A stretch of DNA of 64,000 nucleotides from the NCBI GenBank assembly GCA_025677825.1, contig JAIXMO010000038.1:1-64000 (forward strand), read 5' to 3'. A program made the position numbers and the translations under genes. This document shows positions 36,241-48,333 of the stretch, piece by piece (positions within the stretch are counted from its first letter, which is position 1; every line of letters begins with the position of its first letter). Below the pieces are notes generated by a model. It worked only from the letters and a program-made list of their open reading frames with translations. It had not been told where the DNA came from and searched no databases. Source of the stretch: Helicostylum pulchrum. Its lineage: Eukaryota; Mucoromycota; Mucoromycetes; Mucorales; Mucoraceae.

Positions 36241-37507
36241 TTATGATTCAAAAATTAAGTTCCTTTCGTAAGGAGGAGTATATTCAGGTAACTCCAGATC
36301 GATACAGGGCACCTCATCGCCACCAGGTTGTACGGAACCAGCCGGAGTATGTAACGGGACGATACTACTATTTCCAGTAGAGATAGTCGATATAGATTGC
36401 GAGGGAGACATGGGGTCTGTAAAATAATCCGCTGTAGTATCAGAAGGAAAATCTGTTATAATAATAGGAAATTGAACTATAACAGGTGTCGCAGCAACGA
36501 TCAAAGATTTGAAATGTATAATAATTTTGATACGATGAGTAATCTCCAAAAAAGGATCAAAATGATGCGTTCTAATTGATTTCGATGAATTCGATGGAAT
36601 AGGTGTGCGCACAAAATGAGTTTCTGAACTATTTGAAAAGGAAGGTGGAATATATTCTGTACTTGGAAACTGTGTTACGACAGGAGTTAAATTATGTACT
36701 CCACTTTTAGTGCTGAATCTAAAAAAAACACAACAACCAGAAATCTGTCAAATAATATGTTTGACATTTGAAACAACAACAATAAGAAAAAAAAAATTAC
36801 CTGTAGGTTTCTAATTCTTGCAAACAAACTTCAACTTTATCAACATCGACGAGTTCTTTTTCTACGGACCACCTTAGTGCAATAACGACTTCACCAGCTT
36901 CTATTGCAGTAGCCTTTGGCACATCAGCAAACCACTCAAACCATTCTCTTACACCATTGAATTCAACGCTAGGTATTAAAGAACTAGGACTTGGTAAATA
37001 ATGTCGATAGACCGTAACCGGTTTTTGGACTCTAAATTTTTTCCCGAATGGTCCAGCGGCAGTACACAAGACGGATAATTTATATTCTACGAAAGAGTGC
37101 TCTGTTTTTATAGTTGGAGGCAAATAAGGAGGTAGATGAAGGCCGAAGTCAATCACAGTTTGATTATTAAAGATTAATTCCTTTTCTACTTCACATACTG
37201 TAACAGTTGTTTCTAAATGTGTAGTTGAGGTAATTGCTTCTTGTAGATCAGTTGTGGCAGATACTACATCATCAGGAAGGGTAGCTGAAGGTGCAGTAAT
37301 ATCTAATCCCGCTGTACCAATAAAATGAAGAGTGATACGGTTCCACCTCATTTTTGGGTCACGAAAATAAACATTGCCTAATAATTTGGTTCGTATTTGT
37401 GATAATGGATTTTCTCTTGTTGCAGGTCCAATATAAAATACCGGTTTAGGATCTATCTCTAACTCAACTAATGGCTCTTTCTTATGACTGTCATGAAGAA
37501 ATCTCAT
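36241..37507 (-). CDS. Arrestin-like protein
   Basis: Two exons (37507-36801, 36718-36241) give 394 aa. The N-terminal part reads as an arrestin beta-sandwich: VYFRDPKMRWNRITLHFIGTAG, then YLPPTIKTEHSFVEYKLSVLCTAAG. The C-terminal half has RTHHFDPFLEITHRIKIIIHF, the typical second arrestin lobe. The very end has LELPEYTPPYE, with a possible variant PY motif (LPxY) that could recruit a Rsp5-type ubiquitin ligase. Alpha-arrestins in fungi link membrane transporters to ubiquitination and endocytosis. The partner is unknown. It ends ~200 bp from methyltransferase copy 2, convergently. Confidence 0.8.
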
Positions 37508-37699
37508 TGAAATATAAGAGAAATAAAGGATACCTTTAATTCTTTTTTTTAAGGTACTTTATTGTGGATAATGTTTATATTTTTTAGTTGATAGAAAAAA
37601 AGAAAAGAAAACAAAAAGAAATTTTTTATTTTACTCAAAAAGTAATGGAGTCACAGTGCAACACACCTGAAGAACTTGGTTTTTTAAAGCCAGTTTTTT

Positions 37700-38914
37700 T
37701 TATGGTTCGAAAGGGTATAAACAGCCAAATTTAAAGTGTTGAATTACAGGCACCTTTTTTAATACTTCAGCAACATACATCTTCGTCATACCAGAGTTAA
37801 CTTTACTCCAAGTTAATACAGAAGCAATATCATTTAACATGGGTGAATGTTCAAAGAAAGGCCCCCTCTTTACCTATTTTATACATGAGTCGCTCGTTTT
37901 GCTTTTTACTTTTTAATTCAATTTACCTGCAATATAAATTGAATACATCTAAAATACATATTTTCACTAGCATATGCCTCTACCATATCCTTATTTAGCA
38001 CTGACTTTGGTGATAACCTACCATTATCTACATGTAAAATTTTTAACTATTTTGTTTTATTTATCAAAAACAAAACTTACCAATTAGTTGAGCACTTCCC
38101 CATACATAAGGTAAAAACTGATAATCATCCAATCCCCAAACACCATGACTACCGGCTGGTTCTAAAGAATATTTCGTTTGAATTTTACGTACTAATTCCA
38201 AGTACCTAATTTTTTTATAAGTTGTCTTCTTTTTTTTTCCTTATTTTTTTAAAAAAAAACTTACTTCACAAAGACTTTCAGCCCAATTGGTTGATAATCA
38301 CTTTGATCAAACCCTCCCAATAATGCAATACCACCTAACCAAGCGGCAAAACTAAGTTCATGCCCAGACCCATAATCAATTCGAGTCTCGTTACCAAACC
38401 CCTTCGTCAAATACTCTGATAATTCAGGAATGGCGATATGAAGCGAAGTGGGTAAAATTGTTTCCATCAATTGAGTTGAATTCTACAAGTTTATTAAGTA
38501 CGTCAAATCTCTCTTTTTGCGCAAACAAAAAAGAAGACTCTTACCTCTTTTAACTTTGCAGCCCAGGAGCGAAATGCTTTATTACCAAATCGTTGCGCAT
38601 TAGCTAAAGGTGGAAACTCTTCAAGCCAGGCATCTAGCGTATCGAGCATATCAAGTACACGTTGTATTTGCTAGTATAATGTTTAATATAGGTGGTACAT
38701 GAGTGTAATAGTAATCGCTTACGGGTGAAATAAAGCAAGGATCAGATATCGTCTTTTTCAAGACACTTTGGTTGATTAACATGACAAAGGTCATGATGCG
38801 ATCAAAGGCCTTTGTTTTAATAAACTGATCTATATCTTTTTGTTCGTGAATACGAGATATTGGTTCTGTTGGAACATACGACTCAAGTATATTTGGTAAA
38901 GAAGGAACCGACAT
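37700..38914 (-). CDS. RRD: Serine/threonine phosphatase 2A activator (PTPA, peptidyl-prolyl isomerase)
   Basis: Six exons: 38914-38723, 38670-38545, 38482-38265, 38205-38081, 38027-37927, 37873-37700, giving 311 aa. Family landmarks are [14 protein letters not shown], the nucleotide-binding loop [35 protein letters not shown] and [10 protein letters not shown]. The protein assists folding and metal loading of the PP2A catalytic subunit and resembles yeast Rrd1/Rrd2; which of the two cannot be told. The C-terminus ([12 protein letters not shown]) is complete and lacks the extension of some fungal Rrd1 proteins. Every intron phase fits. Confidence 0.95.
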
Positions 38915-39469
38915 TTTTTTTAAAAAAAAGAGAAGAGAGAAAGCCTAAAAAAATAGGTTGCTTTTCTTTTTAACTATCAAGGTCTCATATAGGAAATAAT
39001 AGGCGGACCAGGCTTTTTTTTTTTTTTTTTTTTCTCTTAACCATCGACTGACAGCGATAGTATTCGATACTATTACCATTGACAGAAAAAGTTGTAGTCA
39101 CCTTTAGAAGATAACTAGACGTTTAAATTTATCTGTCGCGAAGAATAGTATTTTACGGCAGCACATATAAAAAGAAGGTTTCACATAAACACATTTAACA
39201 TATTTACTTTTTAATTGCATTTCTTATAAATCATTGTTTACTATAGTTAAACAACATCATTATCTGAAATTTGATGTATTTTTCGCCTCTCAAGCTTGGG
39301 CCCTTTAAGCTTTGGCTTTTTATTCAGTGGTTTTTTCTTTGCAGGAACTTGAATGTGTTTTTAAAAGTCAACACAACCCCAAAAAAGACAATGTTTTTTC
39401 TTCTTCTGCGATAGTACTCTTACACCTTTTTAAAAAAAACTATCTTTTTTTCTTGCTCTCTTTATTCTA
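38915..39469. promoter_or_regulatory. Divergent region between PTPA and the NAA50-like gene
   Basis: 555 bp between divergent start codons. A run of about 21 T at 39014-39034 and a T8-A8 palindrome immediately upstream of the PTPA ATG (38915-38929) are visible. No coding potential was found. Confidence 0.4.
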
Positions 39470-40124
39470 ATGGTGCCCTCAATACCTATTACGTCACGTA
39501 TATCGCTTGGAAGCGTTACCAATGAAACTTTACCAGACTTGGTGGATTTACATGCCCGTGTTTTTCCTGTTAGTTATGGCGAAAAATTCTATGAAGAAGT
39601 GATGAATGCTGGCGACTTGGCAAAGCTAAGTAGGTTTTAATTCACAAAACACCCTTCTATTGAAGCATTTTTCCTTTTTTTTTAAAAAAAAAGTTGTCAT
39701 TCCCCCCTCTACCATTCTAGTTTATTACGATAATCAGTACGCAGGAGCAGTTTGCTGTCGATTAGAACCTTCCAAGTATGCTAATTACACCGCCAGGGTA
39801 TACATGATGACGCTTGGGGTGCTTAAGAACTACCGAAGTTTAGGCTTAGGTACAATATTTGTCAATTAAACGGATGTCACTTATACATATACGTTTATAG
39901 GTAGTATATTGATTGAGAATATTATGGAAAATGCCAGACGAGCCACGAACCCAATTGTTACCTCGCTTTATTTACACGTACAGACTGCAAACGAACAGGC
40001 AATTCGATTTTATACGCGCAATGGATTTAGAATTCAAGCTGTCGTATATGATTACTACAAATTGATCGAAAACAGAGACGCTTACATATTAACAAGACCC
40101 GTATTTCACATTTACGAGTCGTAA
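39470..40124 (+). CDS. NAA50: N-alpha-acetyltransferase NAA50-like (GNAT)
   Basis: Three exons (39470-39629, 39721-39849, 39901-40124) give 170 aa. Landmarks: [18 protein letters not shown] near residue 30 (peptide-binding), YIMM-like [19 protein letters not shown] with the acetyl-CoA loop R-x-x-G-x-G, and [19 protein letters not shown] before the C-terminal [11 protein letters not shown]. The matching motif order (FPVxY, VLxxYRxxGxGxxLI, HVQxxNExAxxFY) is that of NAA50/San, the subunit that acetylates Met-starting N-termini and supports sister-chromatid cohesion in animals. The product is cytosolic, with no targeting signal. A possible PUF site (TGTAAATA) lies 42 nt after the stop. Confidence 0.93.
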
Positions 40125-40299
40125 TGTACATATAAATAATAATAATAAAACCTCTTGGAGAAATAATGTAAATATTGTTATATGTATTTTTTTTATAAAT
40201 ATTTTATTTTTAAATGGTAGTAGATAATTAACAAAAAAAAAAAAAAGAATTGCATGAAAAATCTAATAGTATACTTTTTTTTTACTTTACTTTTTTTTT

Positions 40300-41974
40300 T
40301 TACTCAGTTTCAGTGGTAATAGGTGTAGCTTCAATAGTAGTAGCAGTAGCAGTAGTAGTAACAGTAGCTTCAACGGGGGTAGCAGCAGCAGCAGCAGCTT
40401 CTTCTTGTTCTTCCTTTAACATGGCGGCGATCTTTTGTTCGGCATTCTTCTTGTTTAATTCAGTTACCTTGGGTTGTTCAGCGATATAATAAGCCTTACG
40501 TTCCTTTAACTTTAAGAGGGTAGCAGGAATTTCAGAAATCTTGGTGGGGACAGTGACCTTGATATCGAAGAAAGCTTCCATAGTGGCAAGAGGTAACTTG
40601 AGGACATCAGATTTCTTTTCCTTGGGATCCTTGTTCTTTTGTTGCTTGTTCTTCTTACTGCTACCAGCAAAGAAAACCTCATCATCCTTCTTCTTGATCA
40701 TCATACCTTCAAAAGCTTCAGCAACAACAGCAGGGGTAGCAGCAGCGGCAGCAGTCTTATTACTAGAAATAAAACCTTCCAAAAAGATGGCCAAGTTATC
40801 ACAAAGAGCGATTTCACTTTCAAAAGCAGGTAAAGCAGCCAATTCAAGTTCTAATTTAGCAGCTTCTTGACGCTTTTCATTTTCTTCGTGCACCTTACGA
40901 AGTTGTTCTTGTTCTCTCTTAAAATCTCTTAATTGACGAACAAAGGTATAATATTCATCATTGTTCTTGCGGTGTTCGTCACGAAGTGTACGCATCTTGG
41001 CATACTCTTCATCTAATAATGTCTTGAGACGGTTACGTTCATCATAGAGTTGGTTACGTGCTTCACGTTGCTTGGATTGATCAGCAAAGAGTTCCTTGAA
41101 CTCTTGGTCGAGTTGTTCGTAACGATCACTTAATTTCTTTGCCTCAGAGTCATCAATATTCTTCTTGAGTTCATCGTGGATAGTTCTTTCCTTATTAATA
41201 GCACTTTGTTGATCATCAACATCTTCCACTGAAAGACGGTTACGCTTTAATAATGTAATTTCTTGAAGCATCTATACACACATACAAAATTAATTACCCC
41301 ACACGCAACAAATATATCTCTTTTCTCTCATATTCTTTTACCTTCTTTTCCTCTACAATTCTAACACCGGCTTCGATCTTGCTTTCAAGTTCACTATAAT
41401 AATAAACGCGTTAGGATATCCCACGGCAAAAAAAAAAAACCATATTTTTCCCCCTCTTCCTCATGTTAACTTACTTAATACGAGCATCAACTTCCTCGGT
41501 GGTCTTGAAAGGAATCTTTGTTTGGAAACCCTTGATAGAACCAACCTAAAAGCATAGTTACGCAAGGCATTAATAAAACACGTAGATATTAAATTAGTTT
41601 TTTTTTTTACCTTCTTACGAATAGAATCGTTAATAGCATCTAATTGTTCATAAACAGCTTTACGAGTCTTCTTGAGTTCAGCTTGTTTGTCGCGAATCTC
41701 GGCTAATTCGAGTTTAATTTCTTCACGACGAGCGTTATCACCCTTTGCGGGAAGTTTGTTAATCTTTTCTCTAACAGCATCCTAAAAATATAGATGATGA
41801 TGATGAATAAATAAAAAGGGTAAAAAAAAAGGGGTGTCGCGGGGGAACAAAACTTACAAATTGCTTTTGAATCTTTTCAATGTTACCGTTGATTTGTTCT
41901 AAAGTCTTTTTATATTCTTCTTCATTAGGCTTCTTGACATGGTCAGGGAGAACAGGGGCAATAAGTTGAGACAT
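40300..41974 (-). CDS. BFR1: Nuclear segregation protein Bfr1
   Basis: Five exons: 41974-41858, 41781-41611, 41545-41475, 41393-41342, 41271-40300, giving 460 aa. Residues ~15-290 form long charged coiled coil: KINKLPAKGDNARREEIK, then KIPFKTTEEVDARI and LKRNRLSVEDVDDQQ. The last ~150 residues have the family block LPLATMEAFFDIKVTVPTKI. Ala and Thr runs close the protein. Bfr1 binds mRNA and polysomes at the endoplasmic reticulum and affects ploidy and secretion. It converges with the NAA50-like gene (175 bp between stops) and diverges from LTV1. Confidence 0.93.
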
Positions 41975-42183
41975 TGTATTATTTTTTTTAAAAAAAGATG
42001 ATGATAAAAAAAAAAGAAAAAAGAAAAACGTATTGGCGGTAATATGTTTTTTTAAACAGAAGCAAGCCAATCAAATGGTTACAATGTATTTCATAAGCCA
42101 CTATTTGAAATCAAAGCGTCAAACACAGTTTTTTTTTTTTTTTTTTTCGGTTTTTTTTTCTTACTATATCAAAAAATATTAAA
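41975..42183. promoter_or_regulatory. 209-bp divergent promoter shared by BFR1 and LTV1
   Basis: The two start codons face away from each other across 209 bp containing CCAATCAAATGG (42067-42078), a CCAAT-type element near the middle, and T runs next to both ATGs (41982-41990 and ~42128-42146). One open region could serve both genes. No further motif was identified. Confidence 0.5.
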
Positions 42184-44101
42184 ATGGGTAAAAAACCTTT
42201 TATTGACAAGAAAGCAGCAAAGCATTTCCATGTTGTACATAGATCGCAAAAGGATCCTCTTATCAATGATGCCGAAGCCCCTGATCGTGTCTTGCGCGAA
42301 GTCTTGAACCCTAACTTATTAAAGGTAAAAAGAAAACTAGTTTTTTGTATATATGCATTATGGCTCATTCCTTTTCTTTTTCTTTTTCTTTTTTTTTTAA
42401 AAAAATATAGTTTAAATCTCAAGTCGAGATTGATCGTGTCTATGCCAAGCCAGAAAAGTTGAGTCAAGACGAAATTGACAAGTAAGTTACCAGGAAAAAA
42501 TAATAAAAAAAAGTAACCGAAATTCATTTCTTTTTTGTTTTAAACGATAGACGTATTGGTCAAGCAGCATTATATGGTATTTACTATGACGACGGCGAAT
42601 ACGATTACACTCAACATTTAAAGCCTATGGGCGACGTCGATACTGTATTTTTGGAAGCACCCGGTAAAAAAGAAAAGACCAACACATTGGATTCCATGTT
42701 TAAAGATGATGAAGTCCACAGAGAACAAAAGAACCCCAATTTGTTCCATTTACCTAATGAAATTTTACCTCCCAGTATTGAAATGAAGGTTGGTCTTATG
42801 AACCAACCTACTGGTCTTGATAACGGTCTTCAACCTGATATGGATCCTAGACTTCGTGAGGTCTTGGAAGCTTTATCCGATGAAGAGTATGTTGAAAATG
42901 ATTTAGAGGAAGATTTCTTTGAGGCTTTAAATGCTGAAGGCGAAGCTTATGACCCTGCTGAAGATGAAGAGTATTTTGATTCAGAAGAAGAGATTGAGGA
43001 ATATTATGAAGATGAAGATGAAGAAGAGCAAGAACAAGAGGGTGGTGAAGCTGGTGGAGAAAACTATGATTGGCAAGCAGCCTTTAAAAAGTAATATATC
43101 ATTGTTATTATTATTACTGCAAGTAAAATTAATCTGGTTTTTTTTAAATAGGTTCAAGTTGAATCAAAACCGTGGTGGTTCTGATGATGAATTTGATGAT
43201 GAAGCTGAAACTAAATCAAAGGGAACCAGTTTCTCTGTTTCATCTTCTGCTATGCACCGTAACTCTCAACTTCGATTATTAGATGACAGATTTGAAAAGA
43301 TTGAAGAAGAATACGCTGATGATGATGACGAGAGTGAATACGAAAGCGGTGAAGAAAAAGAAGAGCGTGCTGATTTCGATGCTATTTTAGATGAATTTTT
43401 AGATAAGTATGAAATTGTTGGTAGAAAGATGCAACCTAAAATGGAAGGAGAAACATCCGCTGCCAAGCTTGATAGTATGCGTCAAGGTTTATTAAAGACA
43501 CATATCCACGAAGAAGAAATTCATGAGCCAAGACAAAAACTTACACAATCTGCGCTTCAACCTAAATTGGAAAGACCTGAAATGAAGAAGAGAGAAACTT
43601 GGGATTGTCAAAGTATTGTTTCTACTTATTCTAACCTTGAAAATCATCCTACTTTAATTAACGATAAAGGTCCCTCAAAGAGAATCAGAATTGATCCCAA
43701 GACTGGTATGCCAATTCTCGTAGAAGTTGAACGTAAAAAGAGAGCATCAAGAAAGAACAGATCTGAAGAACAAGAAGAAGATGAGGAGGAGGAAGAAGAA
43801 GAGGAATCTGATGGTGAACAAGCTGAAAATAAGGGTGCACCTAGAACAAAGGAAGAGACAAAAGAAGAAAAGAAGGCACGAAAACAAGCAGTCAAAGAAG
43901 CTAAAAAGGTAATAATATTACCCATTATGTACGCGTTTTTTATTATTGTGAAGATGACTCATCAATTTTTTTTTATATATATAATAGCATCGTCGAGAAG
44001 AAAAGAAGACTACAAAATCTGCATTTAAAGATGAAGAAGTTCGTCAAAAGAGAATTCTTCAACAAGTGCGCCAAGCAAGAGGCGCTACACATATTCCTTA
44101 A
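42184..44101 (+). CDS. LTV1: 40S ribosomal subunit biogenesis factor Ltv1
   Basis: Five exons: 42184-42324, 42411-42481, 42551-43090, 43152-43908, 43988-44101, giving 540 aa. The N-terminus MGKKPFIDKKAAKHFHVVHR and the segment GIYYDDGEYDYTQHLKPMG are family hallmarks. Two acidic stretches (residues ~230-295 and ~330-370) flank NYDWQAAFKKFKLNQ. ETWDCQSIVSTYSNLENHP in the C-terminal third is strongly conserved, followed by an acidic and then a basic tail. Ltv1 escorts pre-40S particles, helps place uS3 and eS10, and is released by casein kinase phosphorylation. Cytoplasm and nucleus. Confidence 0.96.
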
Positions 44102-44614
44102 AATAGATAATTATAAAAATAAAAAATTGCATATTATTCACTCTGTAAAAGAAAAGCTTAACTTTTTTTTTTTCTCGGCGTCCCATTATTCCGGATAAAT
44201 CGGGTGTAATAATAAATTAAGGTTGTTCGGATTGCCTTTGACCGGCTTTTCCGTCGTGACAAAATTCCCATTTATAGTAAAACTACCGCTTCACCTAGTC
44301 ATTTATTTATTTTCGGCGAAAATAATGACACGGTTTTATAAACATTACGAATAACCACACTTCTTTTTTTTTTTACTTGACAGTTGGGTTTTACACTCAT
44401 AAAAAAAAAACTGCTGCGCTCTAAAAATAAAAGGAAATCTGACTATCACAGGTCCTTAAAATTTTATATAAAAAGGAACCTAAAAATTTTTTTTTTTCAG
44501 CTTCTTTCTCAAACACTCTTTTTCTTTCTTTTTTTCTTTTTTAGAAAAGAAAAAAAAAATAGTTACCATTGATACCATTTTTACCATAGCAATTAATTTA
44601 ATAACAACGATAAC
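44102..44614. promoter_or_regulatory. Intergenic region upstream of AUR1
   Basis: 513 bp with AT-rich DNA and several T runs; it must carry the LTV1 terminator and the AUR1 promoter. GGCTTTTCCGTCGTG at 44244 and CGGCGAAAAT are the only GC-rich islands. No coding feature. Confidence 0.35.
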
Positions 44615-45984
44615 ATGTTCCAGAAAGCAATTGAGTTATCCAAGGCGTGGAAATGGAATTGGTTACAATACCCTGTACTTGCAGCACTTGCTTTATTCAA
44701 CATGTACTATATTGAATCACCAGCGCTTTGGTTAAGAATATTGATTGCTATTAGTCTTGTTGCTTCACCATTTATACCATACCTTCGACGTTTCACATTA
44801 CCCGCAATGGCTATCTTTACTTGGCTAATTACTTTCTACGCTGTCAAATTTCTCCCTAACCACATAAAACCTCAACATATCTTTGTTAATTTACTTCCCA
44901 CCTTGGAAAGAGTTATTTACGGTGCTAATCTTTCTGAAATCATTTCAAAGCACACTCATCCCGTCCTGGATATATTTGCTTGGATTCCTTACGGCATCAT
45001 TCACTTCGCTTTTCCTTTTGTATTTTCTGCCTTGCTCTTTGTTTATGGCCCTCCCGGTTCTTTGGCAGTTTTTGGTCAAGCTTTTGGTTATATGAATTTA
45101 GCTGGTGTCTTGACTCAACTTTTATTTCCTACTTCTGCTCCTTGTAAGAATTTTTTCGAAAAAAAGAGTTTCAGTGTAAAAAAAACTTACCATTTTTTTT
45201 TTTAGGGTATGAGCTCAGCTATGGCTCCGCTCCAGCTGATTATTCGGTACATGGCCAACCAGGTGGTTTAGCCAGAATCGATGACATTTTAGGTTTAAAT
45301 CTATACGGAACAACATTCGGTAATTCACCACTTGTATTTGGTGCATTTCCTTCCCTTCATTCTGGCTGTGCTACGATTGAAATGTTGTTTTTGTCATGGT
45401 TATGTCCTAAATTAAGACCTTATTGTGTTTTCCATGTTATGTGGATGTGGTTTGCCACCATGTATTTAACCCATCATTATCTGATTGATCTCGTAGGCGG
45501 TTCAATTTACGCTACGCTTGCGTTTTTCTTTTTCCGTCGCTATCTCCCTACTATCCGACCCAATTGTACAACTCGTTTAGATTATATTGAATCCAAGGTA
45601 CCTGTAAAGAAAACATTTGCCAACTATGTACGCTCAATTGAAATGGAAAAGTTTGTCTTGACTCTTGATCAACGTGAAAGTGATGATACCGAAGCTCTTT
45701 TAATGAAGGAAGCTAATCTTGATTTTAACCAACAAGATACCGACGCCATCTCTCATCATTCGGATCAGCACGAAGAAACTTTAAATTCATATGATCATGT
45801 TCCATTACTCTCTATTCGCAAGTCTCCTCCCAAAGTATTAATGACATCCCGTAACTCGGGTGATGGTTATGCCTCTTATCCTTCCGCATCTACTTCTCCC
45901 ACTTGCTCTGAACCTCCTTCCCCCACTACACCAGGTACACCTCATTTCGACGCCTACCTGCAAAACGAATATAAACACCATTAA
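44615..45984 (+). CDS. AUR1: Inositol phosphorylceramide synthase catalytic subunit
   Basis: Two exons (44615-45143, 45206-45984) give 435 aa. About six to eight hydrophobic segments occupy residues 15-320. Lipid phosphate phosphatase-like catalytic motifs are FPSLHSGCA and THHYLIDLVGG, each supplying an active-site His, the second with the Asp. PTSAPWYELSYGSAPADYSVHGQPGG precedes them, as in known Aur1 proteins. The last ~110 residues are a Ser/Pro-rich cytosolic tail with many SP/TP sites. The enzyme transfers inositol phosphate from phosphatidylinositol to ceramide in the Golgi, and is essential in most fungi and the target of aureobasidin A. The intron falls between the catalytic half and the first membrane half. 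Confidence 0.96.
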
Positions 45985-46167
45985 TCTCGCCATGCCCCTC
46001 CCTTTATTTTTATTTTTACACTTTACATATTACAAATCGCATATAGACTTAATAATTATAATACTCTCTAATAATTAACCCCTTGTACTACACTAATCTA
46101 ACTAATACTAACTACTAATACTACTAATAATAAATAAATGATAACAATTTCGTTTTTATTTTATTTA

Positions 46168-47215
46168 TTAAAGCTTGGCTTGTTTATTTTTAAATTCTTT
46201 GTATTCTTCTTCAGTCATATAAGTACGAGATGGTTTCATACCAACGATATCTTGAGTCATTCGAAGGGTCATTCCCCATAAATGAGGTGTAGAGGATTCA
46301 GTCGCCGTTTTGAACTGAACAGCTGGTACGCGTACAGATGTAGGCCATGGTACTTTTTGTCCCGGTTTTAGGTTTGCGTCAATAAATGGCGCATAAGCGA
46401 CAATAGGATCTTGTAATAAATAACGTATAGATATCCCTTTTTTTTAAAAATAATAATAATAATTAGATAAGCTGCATAAAAACGTTATATATTTTTACTT
46501 ACAATAGGTTTCTGCAACTTCAGACGTTTGAAGTAAAATTTCTGGCGTTATAGGACTCACCTGTAAAAAAACTAGATAATTTATTAGAAAATTCATATTT
46601 TTGCGGTCACTTACTTACCGTGTGGAACCAATGTCATAATTAATTTTTTGCCTTCCAATGAAGTAATTTTTCGGTGCTCTAATGTACCTAATGGGATAAA
46701 ATGTGGACTAGCAAGATCTAACCCAATTTCCTCTCTACATTCGCGAATCGCAGTATCAAGATGTGATTTATCACTGGGTTCATCTTTACCTCCAGGAAAA
46801 GCAATATGCCCTGACCACCTTTTTATACACACATAAATTAATAACTTTTTTTTTTTTTTTTTTTTTTTTTTTGAATTATACCGAAGAAGAAAAGAAACTT
46901 ACAAATCTGTTGGATGAGAAGCACGTTGTATGAATAAAATTTCAGCTTCACCGTGACAATCATTTATCCAAGATTGATTTAAGAATTCAACTGGAGTTGC
47001 GGGTAAAGGATAAGAAAGAATGTGATCTGTAACATACGGTCTCCAACGAACAATAGCTGCCACACTTGCATTTCTGACCAGGCCAGGCTCAAATTCTGAC
47101 ACTTGGTTTGTGCTAATGGTATCAATAATATATTTTAAATCTAGCAGAAAAAATTATCCATTAGTTTGTACTTAAAATATTTTTTTTTTTCTTCTTCTTT
47201 ACCTTGTTTCGACAT
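46168..47215 (-). CDS. NUDIX hydrolase, CoA diphosphatase-like
   Basis: Five exons: 47215-47203, 47140-46903, 46818-46615, 46555-46503, 46436-46168, giving 258 aa. The NUDIX box starts FPGGKDEPSDKSHLD and ends AIRECREEIGLDL, with all G, E, R-E-x-x-E-E-x-G positions filled. It is preceded by EAEILFIQRASHPTDLWSGH, like the Pcd1/NUDT7-NUDT8 group that cleaves CoA and related nucleotides in peroxisomes or mitochondria. The C-terminus lacks an obvious peroxisomal tripeptide (ends KQAKL; AKL resembles a PTS1-like SKL variant). The third junction required the GTAAGTAAG donor to be used at its second GT. The 13-nt first exon encodes only MSKQ. Confidence 0.85.
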
Positions 47216-47445
47216 GAAGGGGAGGGGGGAAAGAAGGGGAAAAAGATGATTCAAGCTTTTTAAGTCAGAAAAAGAATTTCACACACACACCACATTCTCA
47301 CGTGTAATAAAACTGTTTGGACGTATATGATATTATTCAAAGGGAAAAAAAAACTTTTTACCCTTTCCCTTTATTATTACACTTAAAAAGTATTAATTTT
47401 CTTTTATATATATACAGTAAAGCTTGTATAAAAATTGCAATTCTC

Positions 47446-48333
47446 CTAAACTCTTCTTCTGTTACTATAACTCTTTTTTCCTAAATCAAAGGGAATGTAT
47501 CGGTATCTGATCATGTGTCCAATTTGTCTACGCATCGTCAAACAGAATAAAATAATAAAGTAGCCTAAAAGAATAGGCCAGTAAACGGGAATATCGAAAA
47601 TACTGAACAAGGTACAAAAGATGGATAAAATAGTAGCTCTGGTAACAGAAAGCCTAATATAACCTTTTGAATTAGTCTCGTCGCCCCTTTTTAATTTCTC
47701 TCTTTCCCCTCTTTTTAATACTTTACCAAAACTTGAATTCAGGAAGACGACGAATAAAAGGCTTAAACTCTTCATCATTCTTCATGGGAAGAGAAGGTCC
47801 TTCTTCCATCTCGTTTGCTTGAGTATCTAATTGAACTGAAGGATCGAACTTTGGTGTTAAAAACGCCAAGAACAAGTTTAAAATGTAAATTCCTACGCAA
47901 AAAAAATAATACTCTTTAATCAGTAACAGTCCTCCCCATCCTTCATTCCTATTTCTTCTTACCTAAAGCATATCTACAGTTTCATATACATATATAAAAG
48001 AAAAACAAAAAACGGTGGGTTAATTCTCCTTGCATACCAAAAAAAAAAAAAGCTCAACTTACGTTATAATGTACCATCCTTCAGCATAAATAATTCGCAA
48101 CATGAATAATATTAAAAGGGCACCAGTAGCAACCCAACGGTGAGGAACATAAGGTGTAGTTTGATCTAAGAAATGTTGAAAACGCTTTTTTTATAAAGAA
48201 AAAAAAAGGGTCAATTTACATCATCCGTTTTATATATACAAGTTAAAAAGTTACTTACTCTTTCATAATGTGAAGTATGTGCCATCATACTAAAGGTGGC
48301 ACCTTCAGCAGGTTCATTCGAAAAGTCATTCAT
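47446..48333 (-). CDS. RER1: Golgi-to-ER retrieval receptor Rer1
   Basis: Five exons: 48333-48259, 48184-48063, 47973-47963, 47892-47727, 47653-47446, giving 193 aa, the usual size. Exon 3 is an 11-nt microexon. Four membrane helices: [39 protein letters not shown], a helix after [10 protein letters not shown], and [15 protein letters not shown]. Family sequences [32 protein letters not shown] and [19 protein letters not shown] are intact. Rer1 recycles escaped ER membrane proteins from the cis-Golgi in COPI vesicles. Omitting exon 3 would shift the frame in helix 2, so it must be spliced in. Confidence 0.95.

Noticed and set aside
40541..40870. Open frame on the plus strand in BFR1
   Set aside because: Shadow of the BFR1 coding strand; alanine and serine runs come from the coding repeats of the real gene.
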